A stretch of 64,000 bases of DNA from Yponomeuta sedellus (GCA_934045075.1 OW203740.1:13740346-13804345), one strand, 5' to 3'; counted from the stretch's first letter, positions 35,425-48,800 are shown. Program-made: numbers and translations. Notes: generated from the sequence alone by a model not told the origin.

Positions 35425-35790
35425 ACAGCGGTGGTAGCTCTGTAGGTAGAACAATGGACTCGCAAGCGAGAGACCCAGGTTCGATCCCCAGTGCGGGCAT
35501 GTACCAATGACTTTGTTTAATTTTAAAGTTACGTACATTTGCGAATTTGTAGTCGCAATACCACACGCTAACTGTGAAGGAAAACATCGTGAGGAAACCC
35601 GCGCTTGGCTCCGCACGTATTGACTAGTCTTACCTGTGGGCTAAGCCGCCGAAGATGTCAGGATGGTAAAACCATGTCCCAGGCACGACAACATCCGAGT
35701 GGTCCCTTTAAGCATCTAGTGTGAGTGAAGATGCCACTGGACGCTCTGTATAAATCATCTCATTACGTAAAGGCCAACTAAGGATTTACT
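35425..35790 (+). mobile_element. Composite SINE: family D head plus repeat G tail
   Basis: The head 'gtagctctgtaggtagaac' to 'ggttcgatccccagtgcgg' has A- and B-box-like cores, then 'aaaacatcgtgaggaaaccc'. The 3' part 35610-35790 ('gatgccactggacgctctgt') equals repeat G at 24420-24605. Confidence 0.7.
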
Positions 35791-36485
35791 TATGTTTTCC
35801 TTCATAGTTTCCACCCTATCTCTCCCTCTCTCTTTTTGTGAGAAGGACCTGCAGTAAGACGTATATAGGCTTTTTAAAATCCATATACCAAGTCACCCAC
35901 TAATAACCCTTTAGAGGGCAGAATTTTTTTTTTGTCGAAATACAATGTCTGTGCCCTGCCACTGCAACAGCACTCCGGCACATACCACAGGGGAGGTCAC
36001 TTAGCAGGGTATACAAAGCCTTATTTCCAGGGGTTAAAGTACGGAATTCCTTCGAACGTTTCTAGTGACATCCTAACAATTTATAGACCGGGTGAGTCGT
36101 GGCAAGGGGGCCATTAAAACGGTACTGTATAGACTAGCGCGAGGAAAAATTGCTACCCTGTTCCGATCGAATTATTGGTAAACTAGACTAGAAAATAAAG
36201 CTATAATAACATAACTTACTCATGGGTTTTGTATACAGGGCGTTAAGAAACTGCCGCCAGAGTAGTAACGTATGCATATCTGACAATAAGTTACTATAAT
36301 GTAACCAAAATATACCGCTGGGAGATTATTATTAAGTTGTAGCATTGAATTTCAATGGTTGTGTAGGTAACAAAATAATCAAAGTTTATTATTTATGATT
36401 TTAATTCAGTCTCTTTAACAGAACTGAAACAAGAAAATTAGTCAGGGCATGTTGTGCCACGATAGGTACTGACTTCAAGTTATTA
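35791..36485. other. Unassigned sequence
   Basis: A frame at 35932-36117 is open but has no domain I know. 35930-36110 may be part of an old LINE. No support for a gene. Confidence 0.25.
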
Positions 36486-36911
36486 CAGTCTGTTAGCTTT
36501 TAGAATATACCTAGGCTACTATCGGATAGAATCGCTCATATTCGTGCAATAGAAATATCGGAACTAATAATATTATGACACTTAACTTTACATAACTTTT
36601 CTAAATAGCGAAGAAAAGTTTTATAAATATAAAGCATGAAGTAGTATTATGATATGATAATGCTTTATTCATACACAAGACACACATTAAACATTTGTAT
36701 GAAATTAATACTAAACACAAAAAAAAGAAAACTCATACACCAAACACATTAAAATATTTGGGTGAAATTAAGATTTACACCCAATTTTGATTAAAATCCA
36801 CTTGCCTCAAGAAACATTACAAGAAACAAGAAATATTACACTCGTGTGCTTTCGGCGAAAACCGAAGCCTACTCTGGTGCCCGAGGTATATCCTAAAAGC
36901 TAACAGACTAA
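36486..36911. mobile_element. MITE family J, long copy
   Basis: Ends 'agtctgttagcttttagaat' and 'atcctaaaagctaacagact' are inverted repeats. The same ends and flanking 'atcggatag'/'cgaagcctactct' blocks occur in the compact copy 44921-45112. About 230 extra bases (roughly 36595-36840) interrupt this copy and look like an AT-rich LINE 3' end. Confidence 0.75.
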
Positions 36912-36922
36912 GTAAGTCTTAT

Positions 36923-37316
36923 GGCGGAAACACATTAAAACGCCACGCGACCCGACCAAACGCGACGCGTGTTGAGTCGAATCAAATTGTACTATTTTCT
37001 ATGACTAGAATCACACTATGAACATCCGACGCGACCCCATGCGCACGGTAAAGGCGGAAACACATTATTAACACGCCACGCGACCCGCCGAAACGCGACG
37101 CGTGCTGAGTCGAAACAAATTGTTCTATTTTCTATGACTAGAATCACACTATGAACATCCGACGCCACGATATGCGCACGGTAATTGCACGGTGTACATC
37201 GGGTGTCGACACGTCGCGTCGGGTCGCGTTTTAATAATGTGTATCCGGCTTAATTGCACGGTGCACATCAAGTGTCGACACGTCGCGTAGGGTCACGTTT
37301 TAATAATGTGTTCCCG
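36923..37316. repeat. CpG-rich inverted and tandem repeat cluster
   Basis: Two tandem left units (about 36923-37050 and 37052-37180, both with 'ggcggaaacacatta', 'acgccacgcgacccg', 'cacactatgaacatccgacg') are followed by two tandem right units with 'gtgtcgacacgtcgcgt' and 'cgttttaataatgtgt'. The right ends are the inverse of the left ends. This is a MITE with terminal inverted repeats whose two halves were each duplicated. Confidence 0.75.
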
Positions 37317-37339
37317 AAGCTGTTGGTTTTCCAACTACT

Positions 37340-37510
37340 AGAAAAGAATGTGGTGGGTAAGATTGAGGGAAGGAGGTGTGTTGGGAGAGGAAGGAAGTCG
37401 TGGCCCAGAGACTCAGGGAATGGACGGATGTAGCCAGCGACGAAGAGCTGTTTCGCTTTACAAGAAACGAAGAAAAATATGCGGAGCTGACACCCAACCT
37501 TCATGAGTAG
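37340..37510 (+). pseudogene. LINE coding remnant (C-terminal)
   Basis: One plus frame reads 'RKEVVAQRLREWTDVASDEE' then LFRFTRNEEKYAELTPNLHE. This matches the form of the C-terminus of many moth non-LTR polymerases (tryptophan-centred helix, then ELFR). The upstream frame is broken. Confidence 0.5.
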
Positions 37511-37544
37511 AGAGGCACAAGAAATAAGGCTAAGCGCGCACGGG

Positions 37545-37730
37545 TTACTTTTGTCACCGTGACTGTTTCGTCACTCCGTAGATATGTATGGATATGCGCG
37601 AAATGTCACCCAGTTGTAACGTCGTAACATACGCGCATCTCCATACATATCCACGGTCATTGAATTTGAAGTAAGGAAATTCAATGCCACGGTCTTGATA
37701 AGAGTGACGAAAGTGACGAGTGACGTGTAC
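37545..37730. repeat. Palindromic repeat
   Basis: 'tagatatgtatggatatgcg' (37579 on) and 'cgcatctccatacatatcca' are inverted, and the outer 'gtcaccgtgactgtttcgtc' pairs loosely with 'gacgaaagtgacgagtgacg'. Probably a MITE; no coding sequence. Confidence 0.6.
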
Positions 37731-38639
37731 CTATGATTGTTACTTCTTTACGTCTAAACGGCTGGAGCGATTTTAATAAATTCTTTTATTTTATAAAATC
37801 TTAGATTTTACCTCCAGATCTAGTACCCTAGCCCGTAACAATAGTCTGTGGTGGCAATTTTACAAGGAAAAGCTGTAATCACACATCAAAAGGTACTCTC
37901 AGGTTAAGAAATATCTGTGTAATTTTCTTTTTCATATATATACAATAAAGTGTTCTCTATCTAAATAAACAAACTTTAAAGAGTGCCTTAAACGAATTGC
38001 GTTTTTACAAAAAAGGCCGTTAAAATTTAACGTTGACTTGCAAAGAGAGCGCAGAACTTTATCGGTGAGCCCTAACATGCTTGCACGCAGGTTTGCACAA
38101 TGTTCAAAAGAGGTAAAAATGAAAATAAGTACTGCCAAGCACTATTATCATCTGTAGAGCAGCGACACTACACTAGAAGCCTATAATGCCTATAACTACA
38201 GGTTAAGGTTTTAAATTTACTAACACTATGAACTTACCTATGTTATTTCATTCGGGTTGACCTAAATAAAATACCGGTTGATTTTTTTGCATTCCGATCG
38301 GACCAAAGGAACTTTTGTTCAATTTCAAGGACATCACTCAACGGGGTTGATTTCCAGACTTCACTAGCACCATTGTTGAAGAAACTGTAATAATGAATCA
38401 TGTTTTTCGTACCATTCCTGTTAGGCTGAAACCTAAGTCTTTCCGGGAGTTCCAGTGTTTATTAATGTTATTGAATAAACATCGTTGTTACTATTTCACC
38501 TGGCAACGCGCCAGTTTGTAGGTACGAAATGTTGCTTTGAGGAAAACCTCACAAAATAAATAAACCAAAATAAACCTTTGGTTTATTAATGGGAAACGCT
38601 TACGCGAAAGATCTACAAATGATCGATCACGTTTGTTTT
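37731..38639. other. Unassigned sequence
   Basis: No gene was recognised. A minus frame at 38138-37932 has a LINE-like flavour but no motif. Confidence 0.25.
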
Positions 38640-38793
38640 GTTCCCGCTACTTCTAATTTCCTTCAGCAACTTTCCATCGTAAGGTTGTCTGGAATAAGGC
38701 CGCCAACTGTAATAAGTATGTATATTCGTAATTATTTTGTATCTGTTGTTTTTCCAGTGTAAGTACAATAAAGAATATTATTATCTTATCTTC
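38640..38793 (+). mobile_element. LINE 3' end, family B
   Basis: 'ataaggccgccaactgtaat' and 'gtacaataaagaatatta' followed by 'ttatcttatc', as in 519-662. Confidence 0.65.
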
Positions 38794-38892
38794 GTAGTAA
38801 TTCTGAAAAGTTTGCATCGTATATTTCATTTCAACCAGATTTGTCTACTCATGAACGAACAGTTAAAATAAGTACTAGAAGCAATAATGCTT

Positions 38893-39002
38893 ATCAAAAG
38901 GTGGCTGGTGGTGACTGGATGGCGAAAACGGGAGATCGGGTCTTGTGGCGCACCCTGGGGGAGGCTTATGTCCAGCAGTGGACTGCAATAGGCTGAAATG
39001 GA
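38893..39002 (+). mobile_element. LINE 3' end fragment, related to family G
   Basis: 'gcgcaccctgggggaggctt' and 'atgtccagcagtggactgca' then 'ataggctgaaatgg', a common moth LINE 3' end. No coding remains. Confidence 0.55.
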
Positions 39003-39473
39003 ATTTGTGTGCTCGTCCTAGGTGATTCATTAATTTCAATAATTCAACTAACTTTTATAGTATTAGTAGTTTTTTGTTTAAAGCTTAATGAATCTAAAAT
39101 AAAATAAAGCTTAATGGTTAATTTTTTTTGTATCAGATAGTTTTCCCAAAAAGTGTCACGGAGTTGCATGGAGTTCCTTAATTATTCATTCTCGAGCATG
39201 TTTACAACGACTACACGTCATCTCATTAATCAGATTAACTGAAAAGTCTAAATGATGAATGACCTCATAAGAAACATAATATTAATGGGGACGATTGTGT
39301 CTAGTACAAAAAATACATGAGTAATAACTTAGTTTAAACACTGTTAGTTAAGTTAAAACGCGACGTTTCTTTGAAAGAATATCTGTGAAGTTTCTTTTTA
39401 AGCTTAATCTCCACAGAATCTAATCTCAAAGTAATTTTACGTTCATTAAATAAACGTTTAGTTTGTTTAATGT

Positions 39474-39792
39474 TCTAATATATAAAAATGACGTGTCAGT
39501 TGATATCGAATTCCTCCGAAACGGCTTCACTGATTTTTATAAAATACTAGCTGACCCAGCGAACTTCGTACCGCCTAACAGTCGACTCTTTAATATTTTT
39601 TTTATTTTTCTCTTTGTATGAACCAGGCTCATACTTCAAAGAATATTCTAAAAAAAGAATTAGCGAAATCGGTTCAGTTGCTCTCGAGATTTGCAAACAC
39701 ATTCAGCTATTCATTTTTATACTATAGATTTGGTAAAAGAATAGGTCGTAGGGTAATTAATATTGCAAAACAACGTCTGCGGCAGCAGCTAG
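39474..39792 (+). mobile_element. Outer Helitron, split by another Helitron
   Basis: It starts 'tctaatatataaaaatgacg' and ends 'tctgcggcagcagctag' followed by T. Removing 39547-39728 joins '...tttttataaaat' to 'tttggtaaaag...' as one element of about 137 bp. Confidence 0.65.
39547..39728 (-). mobile_element. Inner Helitron (minus), relative of 5699-5873
   Basis: On the minus strand it begins 'tctatagtataaaaatgaat', has 'gaaccgatttcgctaattc' inside and ends 'cgctgggtcagctag', inserted between A and T as Helitrons do. It is 182 bp, without Rep/helicase. Confidence 0.8.
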
Positions 39793-39835
39793 TGAATACA
39801 CAACACATATTATATATTTAATGCAATTAACATAC

Positions 39836-42800
39836 CTCGTGATCAGGACACGGCTTGGAGGCCAGTCTCGCCTCGTTGATTTGATTCTTTAACGCCCTGC
39901 GAACAATACGCACATGTTTTCAATAATCCTTAAACAATTTAAAAAAAACTATTTAGAGGCTAAAAAATCCACCCATGCCGGGACTCGAACCTGCGACCTC
40001 TGGCTAACCGTGCCAGCGCTCTCCCAACTGAGCTAATGGGCGACTACCCGGCATCCGCGAAATTTCTTCTTATACGTGGTTATTAGGTAACGAAAAATGT
40101 TTCCAAATTTTCTTTTATGAAGCCTATAAACGACCCACTGCAGGTTTCAGCCTTTTCTCACAGAGAGAATTCCAAAAGAATTAAATTCAATTTTGGTCAC
40201 TGATTTTCTCAATGAAAAACTTAATACAGGACAAGACAAATATGCCTTGAATATCCGCAATAAAATCATCCGTCATAACTTTAGACCAAAAGTGTACTCG
40301 TTTTATTATAATCACTGAAATGTTAGATTATGCGAGCGATACAGCATGCTCCAAGTAAGAATAGCCTTAAATACTTACATCACGTTAGAGTAAGATAAAA
40401 CAGTACGAGTGCCCAAAATATCTAGAATACGCGTGGGGCATGCTTTATTGCTACCATTAATAAAGTACAAAATATTAGACCACCTCTGTGGCGCAGCGGT
40501 AGCGCATCTGACTACCGTCCCGGGTTCGATCCCCGGCTGGAGACAAAATTAAAACCCAGGTCTTGGATGTTTACATGTTTGTGATGTCGTTGTTTCTGGT
40601 TCCCACGACGCAGGGTATCCTAGTGTGGGGCCAGAGGCAATGTATGTGCCAGTATGTAAATGTTATGTTATTAAGTCATTATTTTACGTGCATTTTGCTG
40701 TTATGAAATAGCGAATTCTACGTGCAAATGTTATGTCACGTTGTCATCTGTCCTACGACTCTCTCGGTTTTTAGTTTTGTTTTTACCTCCCACTGAAAGC
40801 CCCAGACCTTCTCTTAGAAAGAGAGTTTAAGCTTAACTATCACGCGTGCCCACCGCGGACTGGCAATTTCGAGTGCCACGTATCATGCTTTAATTTCTTC
40901 TTCTTCAGGCTATATTAGTCCACTGCTGGACATAGCCCTCACCTAATGAGCGCCATAGCACAAGGTTGTGCCATCATTGGGGGGTAATGCCCATAATTTA
41001 CAACGCCCATAATGCCCAATGCTTTAATTTACGGAATGCTAGTAGACGCTCGTTGAATGATCGTCTACTATCCTACTAACGAAGTTGTTCGAAGCCGGAT
41101 GAGGCACTGTTCAATTTATCGTTTTTTTACCGTCCGAAAATCGATAAAACCGTCGGATATAACGGAGCGTTTTCAAGGGCAACATGGAAACAGTGCCTCA
41201 CCCAACTTAGATCTACTTGGCGAGTTAGGTTCTAAAACCCACTTTGTTTTAGTATCTAACTGATCGCTTTTATCAAAAGATTTAACTGGATGATTTAACT
41301 CTATTTAGAGGCTAAAAATTCCACCCATGCCACGGATAGCCAGAGGTCGCGGGTTCGAATCCCGGCATGGGTGGAATTTTTAGCCTCTAAATAGGTTTTT
41401 AGAATTGTCCTTAGTGCATTAAAAAGAATATAATGGATGAATGATTAAGACAATTTATTGGAAGTAAATCTCGAAGTAAATAGCTAACGGTGAAGCAAAA
41501 CATCGTAAGGAAACCTGAGAGTCTGAGGTATTCAAATACCTCAGCGCTTGAATTTGCCAGTCCGCGGTGGGAAGCCCATACTCTCTCCCTCTCTCTTTCT
41601 GAGGAAAGGCCTGTGCCCTGCAGTGGTACGTTTATAGGCTACATAAAACCAAAAATCTCTTGAGTATACAAATAAGCCCGTCTTCGTGCAGTCTACGGCT
41701 GATCGATCTTCACATTGTCATTTTTAGGTCGCCCGTGGATAGATAGTTAGAATATTCTTTATTTTACACATAAATTACAGTAACAGAAACTATATAAAAA
41801 TATAGTACAAATGGCGGCCTTACTACTAGAAGCAATTTATTCCAGGCAACCATATACGGAGACAAGAAAGAAATTAGAGACGTCGGTGCAATACAGAAAT
41901 ATTGAAATTAGGAATTCAACGAAATTTATATAAACTTATATAAATTTTTGAATATTCGTGAAGTTATAGTAGCAATACTACTCGCTAAAAGTGAAGGAAA
42001 CCATCGTGAGGAAGCCTGAGTGGCGAGGTGTTTAAATACCTCAGCGCTTGAAATTGCCAATCCGCGGTGGGCACGCGTGATAATTAAGCCTATCCTCTCA
42101 CTCTGAGAGAAGGCCTGTGCCCTAACATTCCTTCCTTTCTTCCTTCATTTTATTTTCTCATACATACATACATCCCATAAACAGATCTACATACTTTTAA
42201 CGTGACCACCCATGAGGATCTTTTTTCTAGTAAAAAGAATTAAAGTAAACTGGACCATGTGGTACGTAACGAAACGTCGCCGAACATACATTTTATTTTA
42301 AGACGATTAAACATAATTGTAATTACCGACGGCAGTGTACTGTGTATCTCGTTTGTCTAGCGCTATTACGTCTGATTAGTATGCCAGTGGTAGTGGGGTT
42401 GGTACACATTGGGGGCCGCCGTAAGATTGTACAAATGGGCTCAATCTGGGTGTATTTCCATCCTTGTAATGCCCTTGCCTGGTTACCATAGCGCAGGGTA
42501 TACTAGTTTGGGGCCAGAACAAATGATTGCGTAGTCAAGAAATTATTTATTTAATACCTCAGACAGCAGTGGTTTTCACTTAACTAAGTAATCACTGAGA
42601 AAGGCCGCGATGTACCTAGAAATCGAATGCCCAAAGGAACGTAAACAACTGACTATGTAACATAGTTATCTTAGTATAGCGACCAGCACATAAGTTGACC
42701 ATAAAATCGCGTAGGTAGTCAGGATGAGATTGCCACGAATATAAAATAAAAAGAGCTTGTTTTTTAGAACTCTTAAGTCACATAGCACCTCTCCTGCCAA

Positions 42801-45800
42801 GGAGGTCTAAAATGCATCCTTCCCTGTGCAAAGACCATATTCAATTGTTGGAGTTTTTTTGTCCAAAATTATCTAGATTTTGAAATGGACACCTAGTTTG
42901 AATTGTAACGTTCATTAAGCCGCAGTTTCTGCGCTACTTTGAATAAAACCTTTTCATTTCATCATTTCATTTCAAAGTCATTTGGTCAAATTATGGGCCG
43001 GGCATTATATCAAATCGCGGATTGAACCTGCGATGTCTCTTCAGAAGCTTTCTTTTATGTAGCCTATAAACATCCTACTGCAAGGCACAGACCTTCTCTC
43101 TGAGAGAGAGTATAGGCTTATTACCACGAGTGCCCACCGCGGATTGGCGATTTCAAGCGAAGATGTATTTAACCAAGCTTAGTTTATATACGTATATATC
43201 ATAACAAGCCGCGCCCTGACAGGTTTCTGTATCATAATACAGCAGTTGTCATCGAACCACTAGTGGGTATAGGACTCACATGTAGAGTTCCTCAGCCTGC
43301 CGCGATTGCTTCTCGCGCCGCTTCAGCAGCTCGGCGCACTGCCGCACCGCCGCCAGTGTAGCGGCGCAAGTGGCTCTAAACGAGGCACTTGTGGCGCGGA
43401 CTTCGTCGGACCGGAGACGCAGATCTTGGCCTGATGGGGGAAAGGTGACGTGAGTTGACTTTTTCGTTAGTGGCGAACAAAGTTGATAGAGGAGAGTAGA
43501 TCAATTTATCAAAACGTGCGAGGGTAAATGTCTGTAACCTACTGTGTATAGGCTATCGATGTGGAGACATAGTCATTGCTTAAAGGCTGTCATAGTCATA
43601 GTGGAGGTGATAGCTCTAAACGAAAAGATAGACAATTGTATACCATAAAAATCGGTAGACAGATAGTGTCTTAGTTCGAGCCATATGTCCGGGCAAAGTT
43701 ATAGCGGACTACAGTGCACGCGCGTTAACCTTTAAGTATTACAATGCTCGACAGGTGGCTTGACCAAAAGCGTTTGACATCGCTTGGTCTCATTTCGTTT
43801 TTTAGCTGGCGGGCGACGTTGTGATGTGAGTCAGACTTCTATAGACTTAAGTTTTAGTCAAACTAACAACAATGACCAAAATTGAATATGTTTGCTCTTG
43901 CGCGTATATCGCAAGCTCATTCTGAGTTTGTTCAAGCTATTTGCCGATACTATTACATTTATTATTATACTATTACTCTTATTATACTATTTCCAACAAC
44001 ATGTTAAGCTGGTGACTACTAAACCCAATCCACAGATAAACCTTGTCGGTTTCGGGGGATGGGAGGCATTATATTGAATGTTTTTTTCTTACTTTAAATA
44101 AATAAATAAAAAAAAAGTAAATTTTACTTCATGAAATATTCTGTATATTAAACAACTGGAAAAGGAAAAAAATATATTAACTAAACAAAAATTAAAACTA
44201 AATAATTAAAACTGTTTCTATACGGATTTATGCACCTTTATTACATTTTTACAATTTTCAATTTTTGAACATTGTAAATATGTAATAAACGAGCATAAAT
44301 CCGTATAGAAACAGTTTTAATTATGTCTAGTGCTTGTGTTAACCTTAGAAAATACTATATAACTAAATAGGCATCGTAACCGAAACGTGATTGGAAACGC
44401 AGTAGTGGTGTCTTAGTGCTTAAGTTTTATTTTTTAGTTAGTGCCTTTACAATTCAGCATTTTGCAGTCTTTATTATTTCGAATGTAGTTCTGAGCCAGT
44501 TTGACTCTCTCACCATCAGCGGGTGTCATAGCGTCGATGGACTCCTGCCTTTTTATTAGGTAACTTTCCACTCTATCGGGTTAACAATTTAGACGACTCC
44601 GAATTGTCAATAATTATGTATGTTTATAATAATGTGCTCTGGTGTACATTAAAGAATATTCTTATCTTAGCTTATGTATATGACAGGTCAGAGTAGGTTA
44701 AATCAGTAAACTCCATAAAGTGGAGGACTTCCAACCCAAGAGCATCTGGCATTGCTTGATTTGCTGCTTCGATAGTAGTTCCTTGTGCCTGTTATGTCCA
44801 TCTATATGTTTGTATATCTAAATAGATGTTTAGATAAACATATGTTTATATCTCTCACCATCAGCAAGGGTTACACCGCAGTGGGCTTGCAGTTCCTGCG
44901 CCTGCTTCGAAAGTATAGTCTGTTAGTTTTTAGAATATACCTCGGCAACTATCGGATAGAAACGGATATATTTGTATAATAGAAATATCGGAACTAATAA
45001 GACACTTAATTTCGAAATCAGAACTCGATCATCAGTACGAAAACCGGCGAAAATTGGCGAAAACCGAAGCCTACTCTATAGCCCGAGGTTTATTCTAAAA
45101 GCTAACAGACTATAACTCCGTGTGCCTGTCCTGTTCATCTTTAAATTTGTATATCTAAATGAATGTTTAGATAAACATATGTTTATGTCTCTCACCATCA
45201 GCAAGTGTCACAGCATCGATGGGCTCGTCAGCCAACTGCGGGACGCTGGCAATGCACGCGCCGCAGTGGTTCTGCAGTTCCTGCGCCTGCCTCGATAGTA
45301 GCTCAGTGTACGTGTCGAGTTCTGTGATGGCGTCGGTGAGACGACGTGCTGTGCGACCTGTGGGTTAGATGGATCGGTGAGTTTTTTTTGACCAGTTTGA
45401 ACATTAGCTTAGTCCCAATATTTAGAAGTAACTCAAATATTCATGTATAAATTTAATTGCTTTTAGCCCCAAAATTTACACCATGCAAAGAATCAAAACG
45501 GTGAATGATTTTGAACAAACCTGCGGTTTAATTGTATTTTGTCTTTTATTTAAAACAATAAATCAATCGAGACCGCCAACTGCATACGGCAACGCTTAGA
45601 TATGTAAGCCTTTTATGTCTTTTGTTTTCTGGTGTTTACAATAAAGAGTTCGTCTATAATCTAATCCAAATCCATCAGATCGTCCGCTGCTAGACATAGG
45701 TCTTTTCAAGGCGCGCCACACATTTCTGTCCTCATCCAGCGTCTACTAGCCTCGGCCCACAGTCTGTCGTTCCAGCGAGCTGGTAGGCATAATAGTTGAA

Positions 45801-48800
45801 CCCTGAATGTTAGCGTCCCGTCCGTCCGTCCCAAAATCCTACAGTTAGATGTAACTATCATATAAGGCAAGAAAATATATAAGGAAAATTACTCGATACC
45901 CTATTAAACTTTTTGCTTGTTTTCGCCGCAAAACATTATAACATAGAAGATATGAATTTAATAAACTTATATCTATATCAACCCTTGGATTAATATTTTT
46001 TGAAATCTCATAGAAAAAAGGTACTTTCAATTTCATACCTCACTTTCCTATTCAAAACTTACATAGCATAAGGCCACTACAATACACTTTGTGGCAATAC
46101 TCGAGATTTTTTTCTTAATCTGTACAAGACAATCCTAAAATCAATATGGTCCTATGTTATACAGCTGTGAGGTACAGCGGCAAACTCAAACATCTAAATC
46201 CTCCAAAGATGCCAATCAAAAATGCTTTGCACTATCACAAATACACCAAGGTTTGTCACCAATGAGTCACATATAAGGAAGACCCACAGATCTCAACTAG
46301 CAAGGAAGAAACAACAAAAAGACTTAAGGCTTATAGAGATATAGAATCTGCGACCATCCAAACAAACTGGCAACCAATATTTTAGATCCAATAATTGCAC
46401 AGCGGAGGCTGAAATGGAAAATTTCCTCAGGACATTCTAAATGAACAATAAAATTTAAGGCCACATGCCACAGATACAATATACACAAATTGCTTAATAC
46501 CTTTGAAAAGCAGATTGCAAATGAAAACGGATTAAAAAAACATATACTATAAGGCCACTTAAACTTTGTGGCCGTACTCAATTTTATTTTGTTAATTTGA
46601 GAGTGCTAATGAACTAATACTAATGAACTCTATTAAATTGTTTAATAGATGTCAACTAAAAGAAGGCCACCACAATACTATAATGTAGCCTTCTTCGAAT
46701 TTATCATTTCGCATTCAACCTTGCCACCAATATCAATACTACACAGCAGTGTTTTTGCCGATTCTGTACCTCAGATTAGGAAAAAAATATTTTTAATGTA
46801 TGTTTTAGCTTTTTTGGTCACTCCTTATCTCTTATTTTGTGCGCCTAAGCATTGAGGATGTAACAAAATTCTCATATCAATCCATAAAGAAGCAAGGGCA
46901 AGGGAGGGTGCTGTGTCATAAAATCCGCTATTACTACGATCTTTTTTATTGTTCGCGGAACATGTAGTTCACACTAGTGCGAAGTTACCACAAAGAAATC
47001 GTAAATATTTTTTTTTGGCCCACTTTGTTTAAAGACTTTGGCGGAATTTGTCGACACAGACTGGTTGCCATTTCAACAAGAAATTTTACCCTAGATATAG
47101 TAAGACATAGACTCACCATGAGAGCCAGTAGACTGTAAAGAAGTGACTGATCCATGTCTACGAAGGCCTCCGCCGTTTGAACTGCTGTCAGAGCTAGTCC
47201 CATACCCCGACTCCACCTGAAATTCGACATTAATTTTGTAAACGCTTGGTAAACGCAGTTGTATAGATATTATGAAATATCTCTATCTTGCCATGTGGTG
47301 TCGGCCTAGAGAATAGCACCAACCCAAATTCTTCCCGCGGGTGTCGTAAAAGGCGACTAAGGGACACAAACCGGGGGTGGGCAGCAGCGCCCCCTGCAGT
47401 ACAATTCCACCAAACTGCGATCCCCAACCCGCATGCCCAGCGTGGGGATTATGGGCATTACCCCCCACTGATGGCACAAACTTGCGCTATGCCGGTCTTT
47501 AGGGGAGGGCTATGTCCAGCAGTGGACTGCTGCCTGAATATAGCCTGAAGAAGAAATATCTCTAAGATTAGTTAAAAAATGGTTCAACTGAATAATCAAT
47601 AATATTACGAATGTGCATTTGGTGCCTTATTAATTATATCCATAATTGACTTTTATGTTGAGTGGTCATTCATTCAATATCTGATTAGATATTGTACTCT
47701 TACATTTCTGATATAATTTATCACGAAACCAAGCTATTTCATAAAGAATTTGTGAATTTTTTGCAACTTCTTATCAGACAGAATTGCCATAAAACGTTGA
47801 ATCATTGCCAATAAAACTGTTTCACAATAGAGTAAACTCATGGTTATTGCCTCCATAAAACAATGTACATGCTTAGCAGCAACGCAAGCTGAAATTATTA
47901 TGTTGATTTTAAAAGGCTTTATTTAGAATATTGGTAAGCCTAGATGCCTCAAGCTATACCAATAACTTCTTCCACACTACTCAATCACTTTTGATGGACC
48001 AAAACTAGGATACCTTGTTCTATGATAACCAGGCAAGGATATCACAAATGTAGAATTACACCCTGACTGAGGCCATTAATACAAATAAAGTGTAGTGACC
48101 TCCTGCGGGAATTGAACGCACAATATCTGTTTCTGTGACAGCTAGAAAATCAAGGCAGTCATCAGCGAGCTGGTTGCAAAATCTTTATGTCCCGTTTGAT
48201 TAGTTTCTAAATTGAGATATTAATTGTTCATCCTCTAGTAACCTTGGCTGAAGTGGAATTGATTATTTAGTAGGCAACTATAAACTGGTTAAGCACATGA
48301 TTCATTATCTGTTGCAGGTTGCAAATTACTTCTGGCGAGGAATTTGAAATATTCTATTAGATACATGATCAAAATGTAAATAATAATATATATTTATTTT
48401 AAGACACTGAGAAAAGCATGAAAGACTACAAAACAAATTAACATAGAAACTGGACTTATTTGATAGCTATATTTACATTGATATGCTTAATGCTTGAATA
48501 TGTGGTCTTGGTGTCAATGTGCTCTGCAATCACGGCCTACATTAGAAATTACAGAAAAATACAAGGCTTTAGATTACTAAAGACTGGTTGCCCTCTGCCT
48601 AGCTATAATTAGTGCACTCAAGAGTCTGTGTCATAGTAAACAATGTGTTTGACAAACATAGGTAGGTACTATTACAGTGTACATACAAAATACTAAGGGC
48701 ACTTAGTATCAAGTGCCTACTTCTTCAACAGGAAAATTTTTATATGAAAGATTCAGATTCAGCATATAATCTTAAATAAAAAGGCAGAGTAATCTATTTT

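Noticed and set aside
47288..47548. 86-codon plus frame and minus frames at 47230-47477
   Set aside because: They fall within the LINE family G insertion defined by its target duplication.
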